Below the pieces are notes generated by a model. It saw only the letters and a list, made by a program, of their open reading frames with translations. It was not told the origin of the DNA and ran no database searches. The position numbers and the translations under genes were made by a program. Of a stretch of 64,000 nucleotides of DNA, positions 47,976 to 58,954 are shown in pieces; the stretch's first letter is position 1; every line of letters starts with the position of its first letter. This DNA is from Cryptomeria japonica (Eukaryota; Streptophyta; Pinopsida; Cupressales; Cupressaceae): NCBI RefSeq assembly GCF_030272615.1, contig NC_081412.1, positions 144,609,247 through 144,673,246 of the forward strand, in the 5' to 3' direction.

Positions 47976-48457
47976 GAGCACCTCCTATCCCAAGTTTGAT
48001 ATATGTGTACCCCATTTGGGTAGATGCCTATCCCGTATTGGATAGATGAAACCTCATGTCCCATATGGACAGATGCCTAACCTGTATGGTTAGATTCTCA
48101 TCCCGGATGGATGAATGTGTAATCCAATTGGATAGATTCCTAGAGTATGCGATTGAATCAAACACAAATGACTAAATAAGTAAATAAATAAATGAAAAAA
48201 AAAATAGTAAAAAATTCTTGGGTTATGTAGAGTGGGTTATTACATGTGGTTAGAGCACCTCCTATCCCAATTTAGATAGATGCCTAACCCATATGGTTAG
48301 ATGCTCATCTTGGATGGATGGATGCCTAATGCAATTGGATAGATGCACAGAGTATGCAATTGAATCAAACACAAATGACTAAATAAGTAAATAAATAAAT
48401 AAATAGTTGAAAATTCTTGGGTTATATAGAGTGGGTTATTACATGTGGTATCAGAGC
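47976..48457 (+). repeat. Tandem duplication spanning LTR end and PBS
   Basis: The block from 'agagcacctcctatccca' (47976) to 'attacatgtggt' (48250) is repeated from 48252 to the true PBS, with a ~77-bp deletion in the second copy. At the junction 'tggt|tagagcacc', PBS-like sequence runs into internal LTR sequence; both sources share AGAGC. Inside, short degenerate units 'tcccRtatggatagatgcct' form a minisatellite. Confidence 0.8.
48446..48457 (+). other. Primer-binding site (tRNA-Met type)
   Basis: TGGTATCAGAGC is a perfect match to the standard plant PBS, two bases after the LTR end 'attaca'. It sets the orientation of this element as plus. Confidence 0.85.
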
Positions 48458-48587
48458 GAAGGTTCAAGTCTAGGCCTTGAGCTCACTTCAATTCATGAAA
48501 TCTAAAGAGAATCTTGGAAGTGGTTGGAAGTTGTAGGGATAAATTATTATATCTTTAATCATGAACTAAATAAGAATTCAAATTTAG

Positions 48588-49320
48588 ATGGCAAGGGAAG
48601 TGGAAGAGCAAAGCGTATCAACACTACTAGGAGTCAAAGGGAAGCCAACAATCAATAAGACCAAGGGAATTATCAAATAGGAGACAAAGCTATCGTCAAT
48701 TAATAATTGAGGAAAGGATAAGATCAAATCCATGAAACAATCAATGTGGGACCTTAGTGCAAGGAAAAAAAAGAAGTTGAAAATAAAAGCAGGACTAAAA
48801 TGAGAACTTGGCAATGATTGAAGGAATGAGATGGATAATAGGAGGGAAAATAATATATTGGAGCCATCTAAGGATTTGAAGGAAATTACCTAACCTAAGT
48901 TTGATGAAAAGAAAATTTGTGAAGGGGCTGAAGATTGGAAAAATACTTTGAAATAAGTGTATTTTGGATTCCTATGAACTTAATGGGAAGCGGCTAGTTG
49001 GAGGATTAACAATAAGGAACAAACGAGTATAATAAGGATATAATCACATGCGATCAATTTATTCACCATTTCATAAAAGGCGGCTATCAAAATTATTCTT
49101 CATTGAGAAAGAGGTATAATTCCATAATCTTTTACAAGGGGTTTGATAGTTCAAAAATATTGAAATAAGTTTGCCTAATTACTAAAATATTTACCTATGT
49201 ATCAAAAGATGAGGAGGGTCAAACCAAGAAGTTCATTTTTAAGGGTAGAAGTTGATGTGTATGGACTCAAAGACATGAAGGAAGTACTTGAGAAATATTT
49301 AAAATAAGAAAGGAAGATTC
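48588..49320 (+). pseudogene. Decayed gypsy-type gag
   Basis: From ATG 48588 the frame reads MAREVEEQSVSTLLGVKGKP and soon meets stops. Later pieces, LKEIT*PKFDEKKICEGAED followed by W near 48880-48940 and KIFTYVSKDEEGQTKKFIFK near 49185, fit the layout of plant Ty3 Gag ('KEI-LPKFDG-x-x-x-AEAW'). The sequence is cut at 49326 by the minus-strand gypsy element. Confidence 0.5.
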
Positions 49321-49326
49321 AAGCCC

Positions 49327-51117
49327 TATAGTGCCCCACCAGGAACCCTAAAGGAAAACAACACAACTAGGCAACTAAAACGTGATTTTTTTTTTAAAGA
49401 TTAAGTGCATTAATTATAGCCATTGCACGTTTAATAATACATCGGAAGTCTAATACATGATTTCCTAAGGGTTACCCACGAAGATTAATTTGTAGATTAT
49501 ATTAACACCATGGTTAATCCAATTGTCCATTTAATTAGATAAATTAAATGCTTAAGTTTAAAACTACACATACATCTAAATTCCATAATGACAGAATCAA
49601 AGTATTCCAATGCATTTATTTATCCATAAACTATCTATACATAAGACCAAAGCAATTGAATTAACATACATTCCATTGACATAATATTACAATATCCATG
49701 ATTACATGGCTTCCAAAAATACCATGAAATCCAAAAGTTACAATATCAAGGTTACATAAAAGTTTGATACAATGACCATAAGGTCTCAATTGAACAATGA
49801 TCATGAACATGAGCTGGTTCATGAGCCACAAACCAAGAAACACTAGTGAAGCCTTTCCTCGCCTGAAGATACAATCCAAAACATCTGATGGGAAGTGGCA
49901 CTACCACCCGACCATGTGATCCCAAAATGGAACCACCCCACCATGCTAGGAGATAGTAGAAGACCCTCAAGCAAGCAAAATAAGACAAGTATGAAAGAAC
50001 TACATGACTCCACAAACATCCATGTGACTCAACTCACAAACACTAGTGACTCTAAGGAGACAGCTTCATCGCATGGCTTAAGTTGGTTACCTTGGTAGGC
50101 CTCCATAGGTCCCGACCCCCATCTTGGGTTTTCCTGATAACCTCTCCCGAACCTTCGGCTCCATCTAAGTCTCATGCAAACCCTACCAATCCTTTCGTGA
50201 AGACAAGGTGATAAGTTTTCCATTCCGGGCCTTCTCGCAACATTATGAGCCCTGTACTAGCACTCACCTATGCACAAGGTACATTATCTTAATTAATATT
50301 TAATCTACCCACCCCCTAATCAATTATTAGGTTATCACTTCTTAACTGACTTTTGACGGGTTATCCTGCCATCCACTTCAGGCGCGGCCCCCGCTCAAAA
50401 AACATTCTCTCTCATAGGACACTAACAAGAAAGGTCTCTCTATGAGAACTCTATGGTGAAATTGACAACCATAAATAATCCTGACAAACCATAGGTGAAG
50501 GATACACAAACACTAACCCAGGATTGACCATTTGGAACAAAACACACAATGGCTCACATAAACAGGGTTATAAAAAAACACCTTACCAAGGAGATATAAT
50601 AACATATGAGACAATGACAACTCAACCAGAATTGCAACGAAATTAAGCTTGTCTGCAAACACCATTTACACAAGATCCTAATACATGCAATCTTTTCTTT
50701 AAATAGCCAAAAGCATAAATAACTTGCAATTAAAGATTTTCTAGAAAATACAACTATATTAATACAAGGAAATCAATGTTGTCATTTGTCTAGTAAGGTT
50801 AAATAAAATCACATAAAAATTAATCTCCTAATGTATTTCCAAGCATAAATATAGAATCTAAAATTATAAGCTTTTCTGGAAATAACCAACCTCTAAATTA
50901 ATTTTTTTTATATATATATATATATAATATAATATAATTATATGATTATATATATATATATATATACATCGTATATATATCACATACCTATAATCACATT
51001 ACAATATATATATATATATATAAACACATGAATTAAATTTTTATAGTATTAAAATAATACTAAATAATACAATGCCCATAATAAAATAAACTTATATATA
51101 TATATATACACACACAA

Positions 51118-51156
<39 letters not shown>

Positions 51157-51170
51157 CACACATATATACT
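49327..51170 (-). repeat. Gypsy 3' LTR, distal part (U5 side)
   Basis: On the minus strand this part ends 'ggggcactata' at 49327, the near-perfect inverse of the LTR start 'tgtagtatccc' at 60934. It is preceded by polyadenylation-like A/T sequence ('ataaataaatgcattgg', near 49615). The LTR is split by the copia element 51171-58869; together the two parts make about 3.9 kb. It inserted into the plus-strand gag relic. Confidence 0.55.
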
Positions 51171-52682
51171 TATAGTTCTGATACTTAATGTGAGTACATA
51201 TCCAATAGCCAACAAGATGAGAGGGGGGGGGGGTGAACCATACAACCTTAATCTTCCATAAAAACATCAGATTCAACCTCGGTAACATAAACTACAGTAA
51301 TATAACCAAAACTGTTAAACATGCAAACTCAAAAGCATATAAACATCATAAACCTCATAACACCAGATTTAACATGGAAACCCAAATAGGGAAAAACCAC
51401 TATGGGATTTCAGACCCACTAAGAAATATACTCTTCTAGAGTATGCTCGATTAAAAGCAAACCCTGTTAAAGATTACAAACACATTGCTAGATGTGACCC
51501 AGTTAAGGGATTGCCCTCAGATCTGTTAGGATCTTCACCTTGTTAGAAGTGACCTTGTTAAAGGATTTCAAACACTCAATTAGAATGTCACCTTGCTAGA
51601 GGGTTTTACAAATAAGACTGTTAAGTCCACTCGGTAAAGAGATTTTCTGTCACTTTCACAAAATAACAGTAATAAAATTCTATCTGCAACTTAACATCTA
51701 AAATGCTAAAGCAGATTCATATTTGTTCAATACAATCTAGACATAGAACTAATCTTGTCCATCTGTTGGGCTTCTATACTCTGTTATTCAAATAGGTCTT
51801 CAAGCTTCTGTGCTCGGTAATCACTATGTAGCATCCCTATGCATACACTTGCCTGCATACATTGTTTATCAACAATTTTCTATTTATAAACAATTAGGTA
51901 ACCGCTTAATCTCCTTGATCACATTTCCCATGATCAATCATAGCCATTAGATCTTCGATCTTGTCCAGGTTCAATGCATCTTTCGATCTGAAAACATTTT
52001 ACCCCGCCTTGGAACTTGCATACATTTCTTAGAACTTGTGCCAAGGTATTGCAGTTCAATCTACGTTGTAGATCTTCATGCTGACTTTCCATTGCCTTAG
52101 ATTCTTAACAAACTTCATGCACGACATACCAATCATTTAATCAGTTCTAGCTCATCAGCTTCCTTCATTAAATAACACATGTAAACATTTAATGCATTCT
52201 GTTATAGCTCGGTTACAACTCGGTAACAACTTGATGAATACTAAACTTCACTCGGTAGACATTCCACCTTCATTAATTGATAGCGATAACCTTAGGGTTT
52301 ACCGACTAGGTTCTTTGCTTGGTAACATAGTATAGTATTAACCTTATAGCTTACAACATATGTATGATGTTAAAACAATCTAAACATCATGATCTCATCA
52401 TTGTCTGACTCAGTAATAGTTGCCCATTGAATACCTTATTCATCATAATCTTTCCTGTGTCTTTTACCAACATCTTTATATTCTTCAAATCATACTTCTC
52501 AAGGTATGGCAACATCATACCAAATTAGAAAATCAATTTCTTGACATCAATGACAAAATAATAATATCAAGACAGTAAACATCTTTAATCAGTTATATCC
52601 ATAATCATCAACAACCTTCTCAATATCCTTATTGAAATGCCAACAATCTTTCATTATCTGTTATAATGCTATATTGCTAACA
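51171..52682 (-). repeat. Copia 3' LTR
   Basis: On the minus strand it starts TGTTAGCAATATAGC after the polypurine tract and ends 'atcagaactataa', where the 5' LTR has 'ctatca'. It contains a G/C run of about 12 (51219-51232) and the 'gtggtttttccc' motif. Confidence 0.85.
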
Positions 52683-52697
52683 ATCTCCCCCTTTGGC
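52683..52697 (-). other. Copia polypurine tract
   Basis: Minus strand gccaaagggggagat, directly before the TG of the 3' LTR. Confidence 0.85.
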
Positions 52698-53086
52698 ATT
52701 GATGGCAAAACCAACTGATTTGACCTTAAAAGATTTGGATTGCTGTGATTCTAAAATGCTGAAATGCTCTACCCCATACATTAGACTTCTCCTCTTCTCT
52801 TCAGTCTTCTTTCCAATCTGTAGTCTTCTCAGTTTTCTTTTAGTCTTCTCCCCCTTTGACAACAATGCCAAAAAGTAAAGAACTAAAACATAATTTCTTT
52901 CTGTATGAAGTGATTTCCTACTGTTGTGTATCAAGTCTGTCTTGGTTAGAGCATTTTGTCTTCAATTCCTGTTCCCTGTATTGTTTCCTGTACACCTTTA
53001 GAAAACATCCTAAAGGGTGTAAATCAGTATCAACTCCTAAAAGATATTCAATAGAGTCATTGGATTCATGCTTTCACCAAACTCGG

Positions 53087-56000
53087 TTAGTGAGTAGAAG
53101 ATAGGGCTAGGACCCCTAACTTACTTCTAAGATATTCAAAAGTGTCCCTTGGTAGTGGCTTGGTGAAGATATTTGCTATTTGTTCTTTTGTGCTAACATA
53201 CTTCAACACCACCTTCTTCTCTTGAGCTTCTTCTCTAAGATAATGATATTTGATAGAGATGTGCTTTGTCTTGAGTGCATAATAGGATTCTTTGAAATAT
53301 TAATGGCACTAGTATTGTCACAGAATATAGTTACTGGCTTGGTAACTTTCTCATTTATACCTTCCAACAATTGTTTGATCCATGCAATGTTGGTACAATT
53401 CAATGCTGCAGCAACGTATTCAGCTTCTACTGTTGACTGTGAAACACATCCTTGTTTCTTGCTAAGCCAACTCACTAGTCTTTCTCCTAAAAAGAAAGCT
53501 CCTCCACTTGTGCTTTTTCTTTCATCAATGTTGCCTGCCCAATCAGCATCAGTATAAACTTTTAAATCAAAATCATTTCCTTTCTGATATACTAAGCCAT
53601 ACTCCTTTGTCCCTTTCAAGTATCTAAAAATTCTTTTGATTGCAGTCATGTGTGTTTCCTTAGGATTTGCAGAGAATCTTGCAACTATACCTACTGCATA
53701 TGCTATGTTTGGTTTTCTATGAACAACATATTGAAGTTTTCCAATCATGGATTGGTAAAGTGTCTCATCAATAGATGTAGATTCATCATTCTTTGATAAT
53801 TTACAGTTGGTAGTCATAGGAGTACTTACTGGTTTTGAATCCTCCATTCCAAATTTCTTCAAGATTTCCTTTATGTACTTGGATTGAGTAATGAAAATCT
53901 CATTTTTCATTTGCAATATCTGTAAACCTATAAAATACTTTATCTCACCAATTAATGACATCTCAAATTATTTGCTCATTTCATTTCCAAAGTTCTTGCA
54001 TAAAGAGTCATTTCCACAAAATATAATATCATCAACAAATATGGCTGAGATCAGTATTCCATTTTCATCATTCTTCATGTACATATTGTTGTTCTCACTT
54101 GTCCTTATAAAACCAATCTTAATCAAATAAGAGTGCAATCTTTCATACCATGCTCTAGGTGCTTGTTTCAAACTATATAAAGCTTTGTTCAATTTACATA
54201 CCTGAACTTTATTATTGTCTTCAACAAATCCTTCAGGTTGTTCAATAAAAACTTCTTCTTCTAATATTCCATTTAGAAATGCAGATTTGACATCCATTTG
54301 ATATACCTTGAAGTTTTTGAAAGCAGCATATGCCAACAATGTTCTCACTTCTTCAAGTCTAGCACCAGGTGCAAAAGTTTCACCATAATCAATTCCTTCT
54401 TCTTGAGCATAACTTTTGCAAACTAGTCTTGCTTTGTTTTGAATGACCTCTCCTTTTTCATTTAGCTTGTTTCTGAAAATCCAATTTGTATCGATTACAT
54501 TTTTATCCTTTGGTCTTGGGATTAGTGTCCATGTGTCATTCTTCTTGATTTGATCAATCTCTTCTGTCATAGCATTTATCCAATCTTCACTATTAAATGC
54601 CTCTTTCACTATTCTTGGTTCAAATTCAGATATCAAACATGTGTTCTGTCTCAGTTTGTTCCTTGTCATCACTAGATCATCCTTATCTCCTATAATCTGA
54701 CTTGGTGCATGATGTCTTCTAACATACTTGGCTAATACAGGCTTGGTAGGCTCTGTATGATCTTCTTCATCACTCGGTAACTGGATATTCTCTTCATTTT
54801 CTTCAACAGTCTTCTCGGTAAGACTTCTCAGTTGAACATAGACAAATTCATCATAGTCTTCTAGTTCCTTGAAATTTCCTTCATCATTTCTTTCTGCAAA
54901 TTCATCAATTTTCACATTTGCACTTTCTACTATTTTGTTAGATGATTTGATCAGACATTTAAATGCTTTGCTTCTAGAAGAATAACCTAGAAATGTTCCT
55001 TCTTCACTTTTCTGATCAAACTTGCCATTTCTATCATCTTTGTGAACATAGCATCTACTTCTAAAGATTTTAAAATAAATTACATTAGGTTTCTTATCAT
55101 ACCAGATTTCATATGGTGTCTTCAAAGTACCTTTCTTCAATTGTACTTGGTTCAAGGTGTAAACTGCTGTGCTTATTGCTTCTCTCCAAAATGTTTGTGG
55201 CACCTTCTTTTCAATCATCAGTGTTCTAGCACAATCCACAATAGATCTATTTCTTCTCTCAGCTATTCCATTCCGCTGTGGAGTTCTCGGTGTAGAGACT
55301 TGTCTTTTAATACCATGATCATTGCAAAATAAGTTGAACTCATCAGATGTGAACTCTCCTCCTCTATCTGATCTAAGACATTTTAGTTGTCTTCTTGTTT
55401 CATTTTCAACTCTTGCCTTGTACCATTTAAACATTTGAAAAGATTTTTTTTTTTCTTTTAAAAACATTACTGACATCATCCTTGAATAGTCATCCACAAA
55501 TAATATGAAATATTTATCACCATAATAACTTTGAACTTTCATAGGACCACAAAGATCAGTGTGCACTAGATCTAAAATTCCCTTAGAAGTGTAAGACTTA
55601 CTTGTAAAGCTTGATCTTGTTATCTTACCCATCTGGCATCCTCAACACATAGCATTCTCAGGTTTTTCAAGACTCGGTAGACCTCTTACTTGGTGCTTCT
55701 TACTTATTTTGATCAGATTATCAAAATTTACATGACAAAACCTTTCATGCCATAACCAAGTATCATCTATATTTGCATACAAACACTTGTTACGAGTTGA
55801 GTCAAGGTGAAATGTGTTACCTTTTGTTTGTGTCCCGGTAGTAGCTAACTTTCCATTCTTGTCATGAACTTTGAGAATTCCTTTCTGAAATTCTATTCGG
55901 TAACCTGTGTTGTTTAGCTGTGCTACACTCAACAAATTGTATTTCAAACCTTCAACCCAATAAACATCATTGCATCTTGTAGTGTCAAGAAGTGTTATAG

Positions 56001-57270
56001 ATCCTTTACCTTTCACTGGACATGGTGCATCATTACCAAATCTAACATAGCCTCCATCATAATCTTCTAATATAACAAACTTGTGTTTATCACTTGTCAT
56101 ATGATGTGAGCATCCACTATCTATGATCCAAGAATCATTAGTGTTTATGTGAGATATTAGGGCTTTTTCTTCATACCTTTCTTCATCTAATCCATCTTTG
56201 ATAGCCACATAAACTACTTCCTCTGTATCAGTCTCATCTGATTTATCATCATTAGATTCCTCATCAGCTATTAAGCATGTCTTTCTATCTCTCCTTCTGA
56301 AGTCTCGGTGTCCTCTGTAATGATGATCTTTCTGTCTATCATCTTGGTAATCTCTCTTTTCAGTAAAATCTTTGTCAGGACAGTTAGAATCCATATGTCC
56401 TATTTTATCATAATTGAAACATTTCAAAGGTACTTTTCCTTTATACTTACCTTTGCCTCTCGGTAACCTTTTGGCTGATAGTGCTTCAAACTCTTCTTGC
56501 TTTCTAATTTCCTCATACAATTTGTGTACTTCTTCCATGTTCTTACAAAATATTTCACTTGCTCCACTATGATCTCCTTCAGAGTACTTATACTTTCTTT
56601 CATTGAAATCATTAGATTCATCAAGATGAAAAGAACTAAATGCAGATTCAACTTTATTTATCGAAGATCCACTGTTATCAAAGTTACTTAACTCAAATGC
56701 ATGTAGCTTACCAATAGTAGCATCTAACGAAAATGGCATATTAGGTACATACCTCAATTCATTGATTGCAGAGACTCGGATTGCATAAGCCGGTAGAAGG
56801 GTTCTCAACAACTTACTTGTTATATCCTTTTCTTCAATAGTTCCACCTGCTTCTTTGATTTGATTGACAATCTCTTTTAGTCTTGTACTATACTGAGTTA
56901 TGTTCTCACCTTCATTCATCCTCATAGATTCAAGTTGTCCTCTTAGACTATCTACTTTTTCTCTTTGAACATGTTCATCTCCTTCGTATACTGATATGAG
57001 CTTATCCCACATTTCCTTTGCATCATTGTAGCCTTCTAGATCATTAAACTCTGAATCAGTCAGTGCAGATGTTATTTCAATCATTGCTTGAATATGTTCT
57101 TGCTTTGCCTTTATCTCTTCCATAGTCAATGGATAGGTGCTAGGTGTAACAAAATCATTCTCCAGGTAGTATACATCATATTCTCCAACTCTTGATAGAT
57201 GTAGCTTCATTCTTTTCTGCCATGTAGAGAAACTTGACTTGTTCAGCTTCGGTGCATCCCTCTTATACAT
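53087..57270 (-). pseudogene. gag-pol: Copia Gag-Pol polyprotein (two stops, one frameshift)
   Basis: One frame runs from ATG 57270. Gag (UBN2-type, ...DVYYLENDFVTPSTYPL) is followed by a zinc knuckle reading CFNYDKIGHMDSNC, with Tyr for the second Cys. Then come protease (WIIDSGCSHHMTSDK, ~56100), integrase HHCC (LWHERFCHVNF...) and core ([27 protein letters not shown]), reverse transcriptase ([28 protein letters not shown] near 54035) and RNase H (YTDADWAGN; QSTVEAEYVAA). In-frame stops are a TGA at 55633 between the integrase Cys pair and a TAA at 53962. A one-base loss near 53265 shifts the last ~60 codons (KHISIKYHYLREEAQ... to 53087). Otherwise the frame is open, so decay is recent relative to the neighbouring gypsy. 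Confidence 0.9.
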
Positions 57271-57319
57271 CTTTGGATCTTTAACTCAAGTGCCTTTAAA
57301 CTTTTCTTCTGGAGTCCAA

Positions 57320-57332
57320 GGCTCTGATACCA
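57320..57332 (-). other. Copia primer-binding site
   Basis: Minus strand TGGTATCAGAGCC, two bases after the 5' LTR end (ctatca-at). It is complementary to the 3' end of initiator-Met tRNA. Confidence 0.9.
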
Positions 57333-57334
57333 AT

Positions 57335-58864
57335 TGATAGTTTTGATACTTAATGTAAGTACAGGTCCAATAGCCAACAAGATGAGAGGGGGGGGTGAAT
57401 CATACAACCTTAATCTTCCATAAAAACATCAGATTCAATCTCAGTAACATAAACTACAGTAATATAACCAAAACTGTTAAACATGCAAACTCAAAAGCAT
57501 ATAAACATCATAAACCTCATAACACCAGATTTAATGTGGAAACCCAAATAGGGAAAAACCACTGTGGGATTTTAGACCCTTTAAGAAATATACTCTTCTA
57601 GAGTATGCTTGGTTAAAAGCAAATCCTATACAAACACATTGCTAGATGTGACCTGGTTAAGGGATTTCCCTTAGATCTGTTAGGATCTTCACCTTGTTAG
57701 AAGTGACCTTGTTAAAGGATTTCAAACACTCAATCAGAATGTCACCTTGCTAGAGGGTTTTACAAATAAGATTGTTAAGTCCACTTGGTAAAGAGATTTT
57801 TTGTCACTTTCACAAAATAACAGTAATAAAATTCTATCTGCAACTTCACATCTAAAATTCTAAAGCAGATTCATATTTGTTCAATACAATCTAGACATAG
57901 AACTAATCTTGTCCATCTGCTGGGCTTCTATACTCTGTTATTCAAACAGGTCTTCAAGCTTCTATGCTTGGTAATCACTATGTAGCATCCATGTGCATAC
58001 ACTTGCCCACATACATTGTTTATCAATAGTTTCCTATTTATAAACAATTAGGTAACCGCTTAATCTCCTTGATCACATTTCCCATGATCAATCATAGCCA
58101 TCAGATCTTCGATCTTGTCTAGGTTCAATGCATCTTTCGATCTGAAAATGTTTTACCTCTCCTTGAAACTTGCATACATTTCTTGGAACTTGTGCCAGCG
58201 TATTGAGGTTCAATCTGTGCTGTAGATCTTCATATCGACTTTCCATTGCCTTAGATTCTTAACAAACTTCATGCACGACATACCAATCATTTAATCAGTT
58301 CTAGCTCATCAACTTCCTTCATTAAATAATGAATGTAAATATTTAATGCATTTTGTTATAGCTCGGTTACAACTCGGTAACAACTCAGTGAATACTAAAC
58401 TTCACTTGGTGAATACTAAACTTCACTTGGTAGACATTCCGCCTTCATTAACCGATAGCAATAACCTTAGGGTTTACCGACTAGGTTCTTTGCTTGGTAA
58501 CATAGTATAGTATTAACCTTACAGCTTACAATATATGTATGATGTTAAAACAATATAAACATCATGATCTCATCATTGTCTGACTTGGTAATAGTTGCCC
58601 ATTGAATATCTTATTCATCTCCTTATTCATCATAATCTTTCTTGTGTCTTTTACCAACATCTTTATATTCTTCAAATCATACTTCTCAAGATATGGCAAC
58701 ATCATACCGAATTAGAAAATCAATTTCTTGACATCAATGACAAAATAATAATATCAAGACAGTAAACATCTTTAATTAGTTATATCCATAATCATCAACA
58801 ACCTTCTCAATATCCTTATTGAAATGCCAACAATCTTTCATTGTTTGTGATAATGCTATATTGC

Positions 58865-58869
<5 letters not shown>
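57335..58869 (-). repeat. Copia 5' LTR
   Basis: Minus strand TGTTGGCAATATAGC to ctatca. It matches the 3' LTR over its length. Near 58393-58432 it carries a short internal duplication ('gaatactaaacttcactt' twice) missing from the 3' LTR, and it lacks about 10 bp that the 3' LTR has near 51466. Confidence 0.88.

Positions 58870-58954
<85 letters not shown>

Larger units (their letters stand above)
42963..48443 (+). repeat. Very long LTR-like region ending at a PBS
   Basis: The region ends 'gtgggttattaca' at 48443, followed by 'tg' and the PBS tggtatcagagc, so it ends as a 5' LTR. It begins after the LINE B truncation point, at about 'tggtgactcacatg'. If the whole span is one LTR it is ~5.5 kb, long but within the range of some plant gypsy families. 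It is full of tandem arrays (44.18-44.86, 45.49-45.65, 46.29-46.58, 47.98-48.44 kb). The start is uncertain because the partner LTR is outside the window. Confidence 0.45.
51171..58869 (-). mobile_element. Ty1/copia retrotransposon, nearly intact structure
   Basis: A 7.7-kb element on the minus strand: 5' LTR 57335-58869, PBS 57320-57332, one gag-pol frame 57270-53087, polypurine tract 52683-52697, 3' LTR 51171-52682. Domain order gag, protease, integrase, reverse transcriptase, RNase H is that of copia; the protein is closest in style to the Tork/TNT1 group (inference). It sits in TA-rich DNA inside the gypsy LTR; no clean target duplication can be read there. The LTRs show about 15 differences in the ~290 bp aligned by eye, mostly transitions, so the insertion is fairly old. 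Confidence 0.9.

Noticed and set aside
51233-51439. 68-codon frame repeated at 57395-57601
   Set aside because: Both lie inside the two copia LTRs and are open by chance; the repetition is just LTR identity.
55042-55332. Plus-strand frame inside the copia region
   Set aside because: Antisense shadow of integrase.
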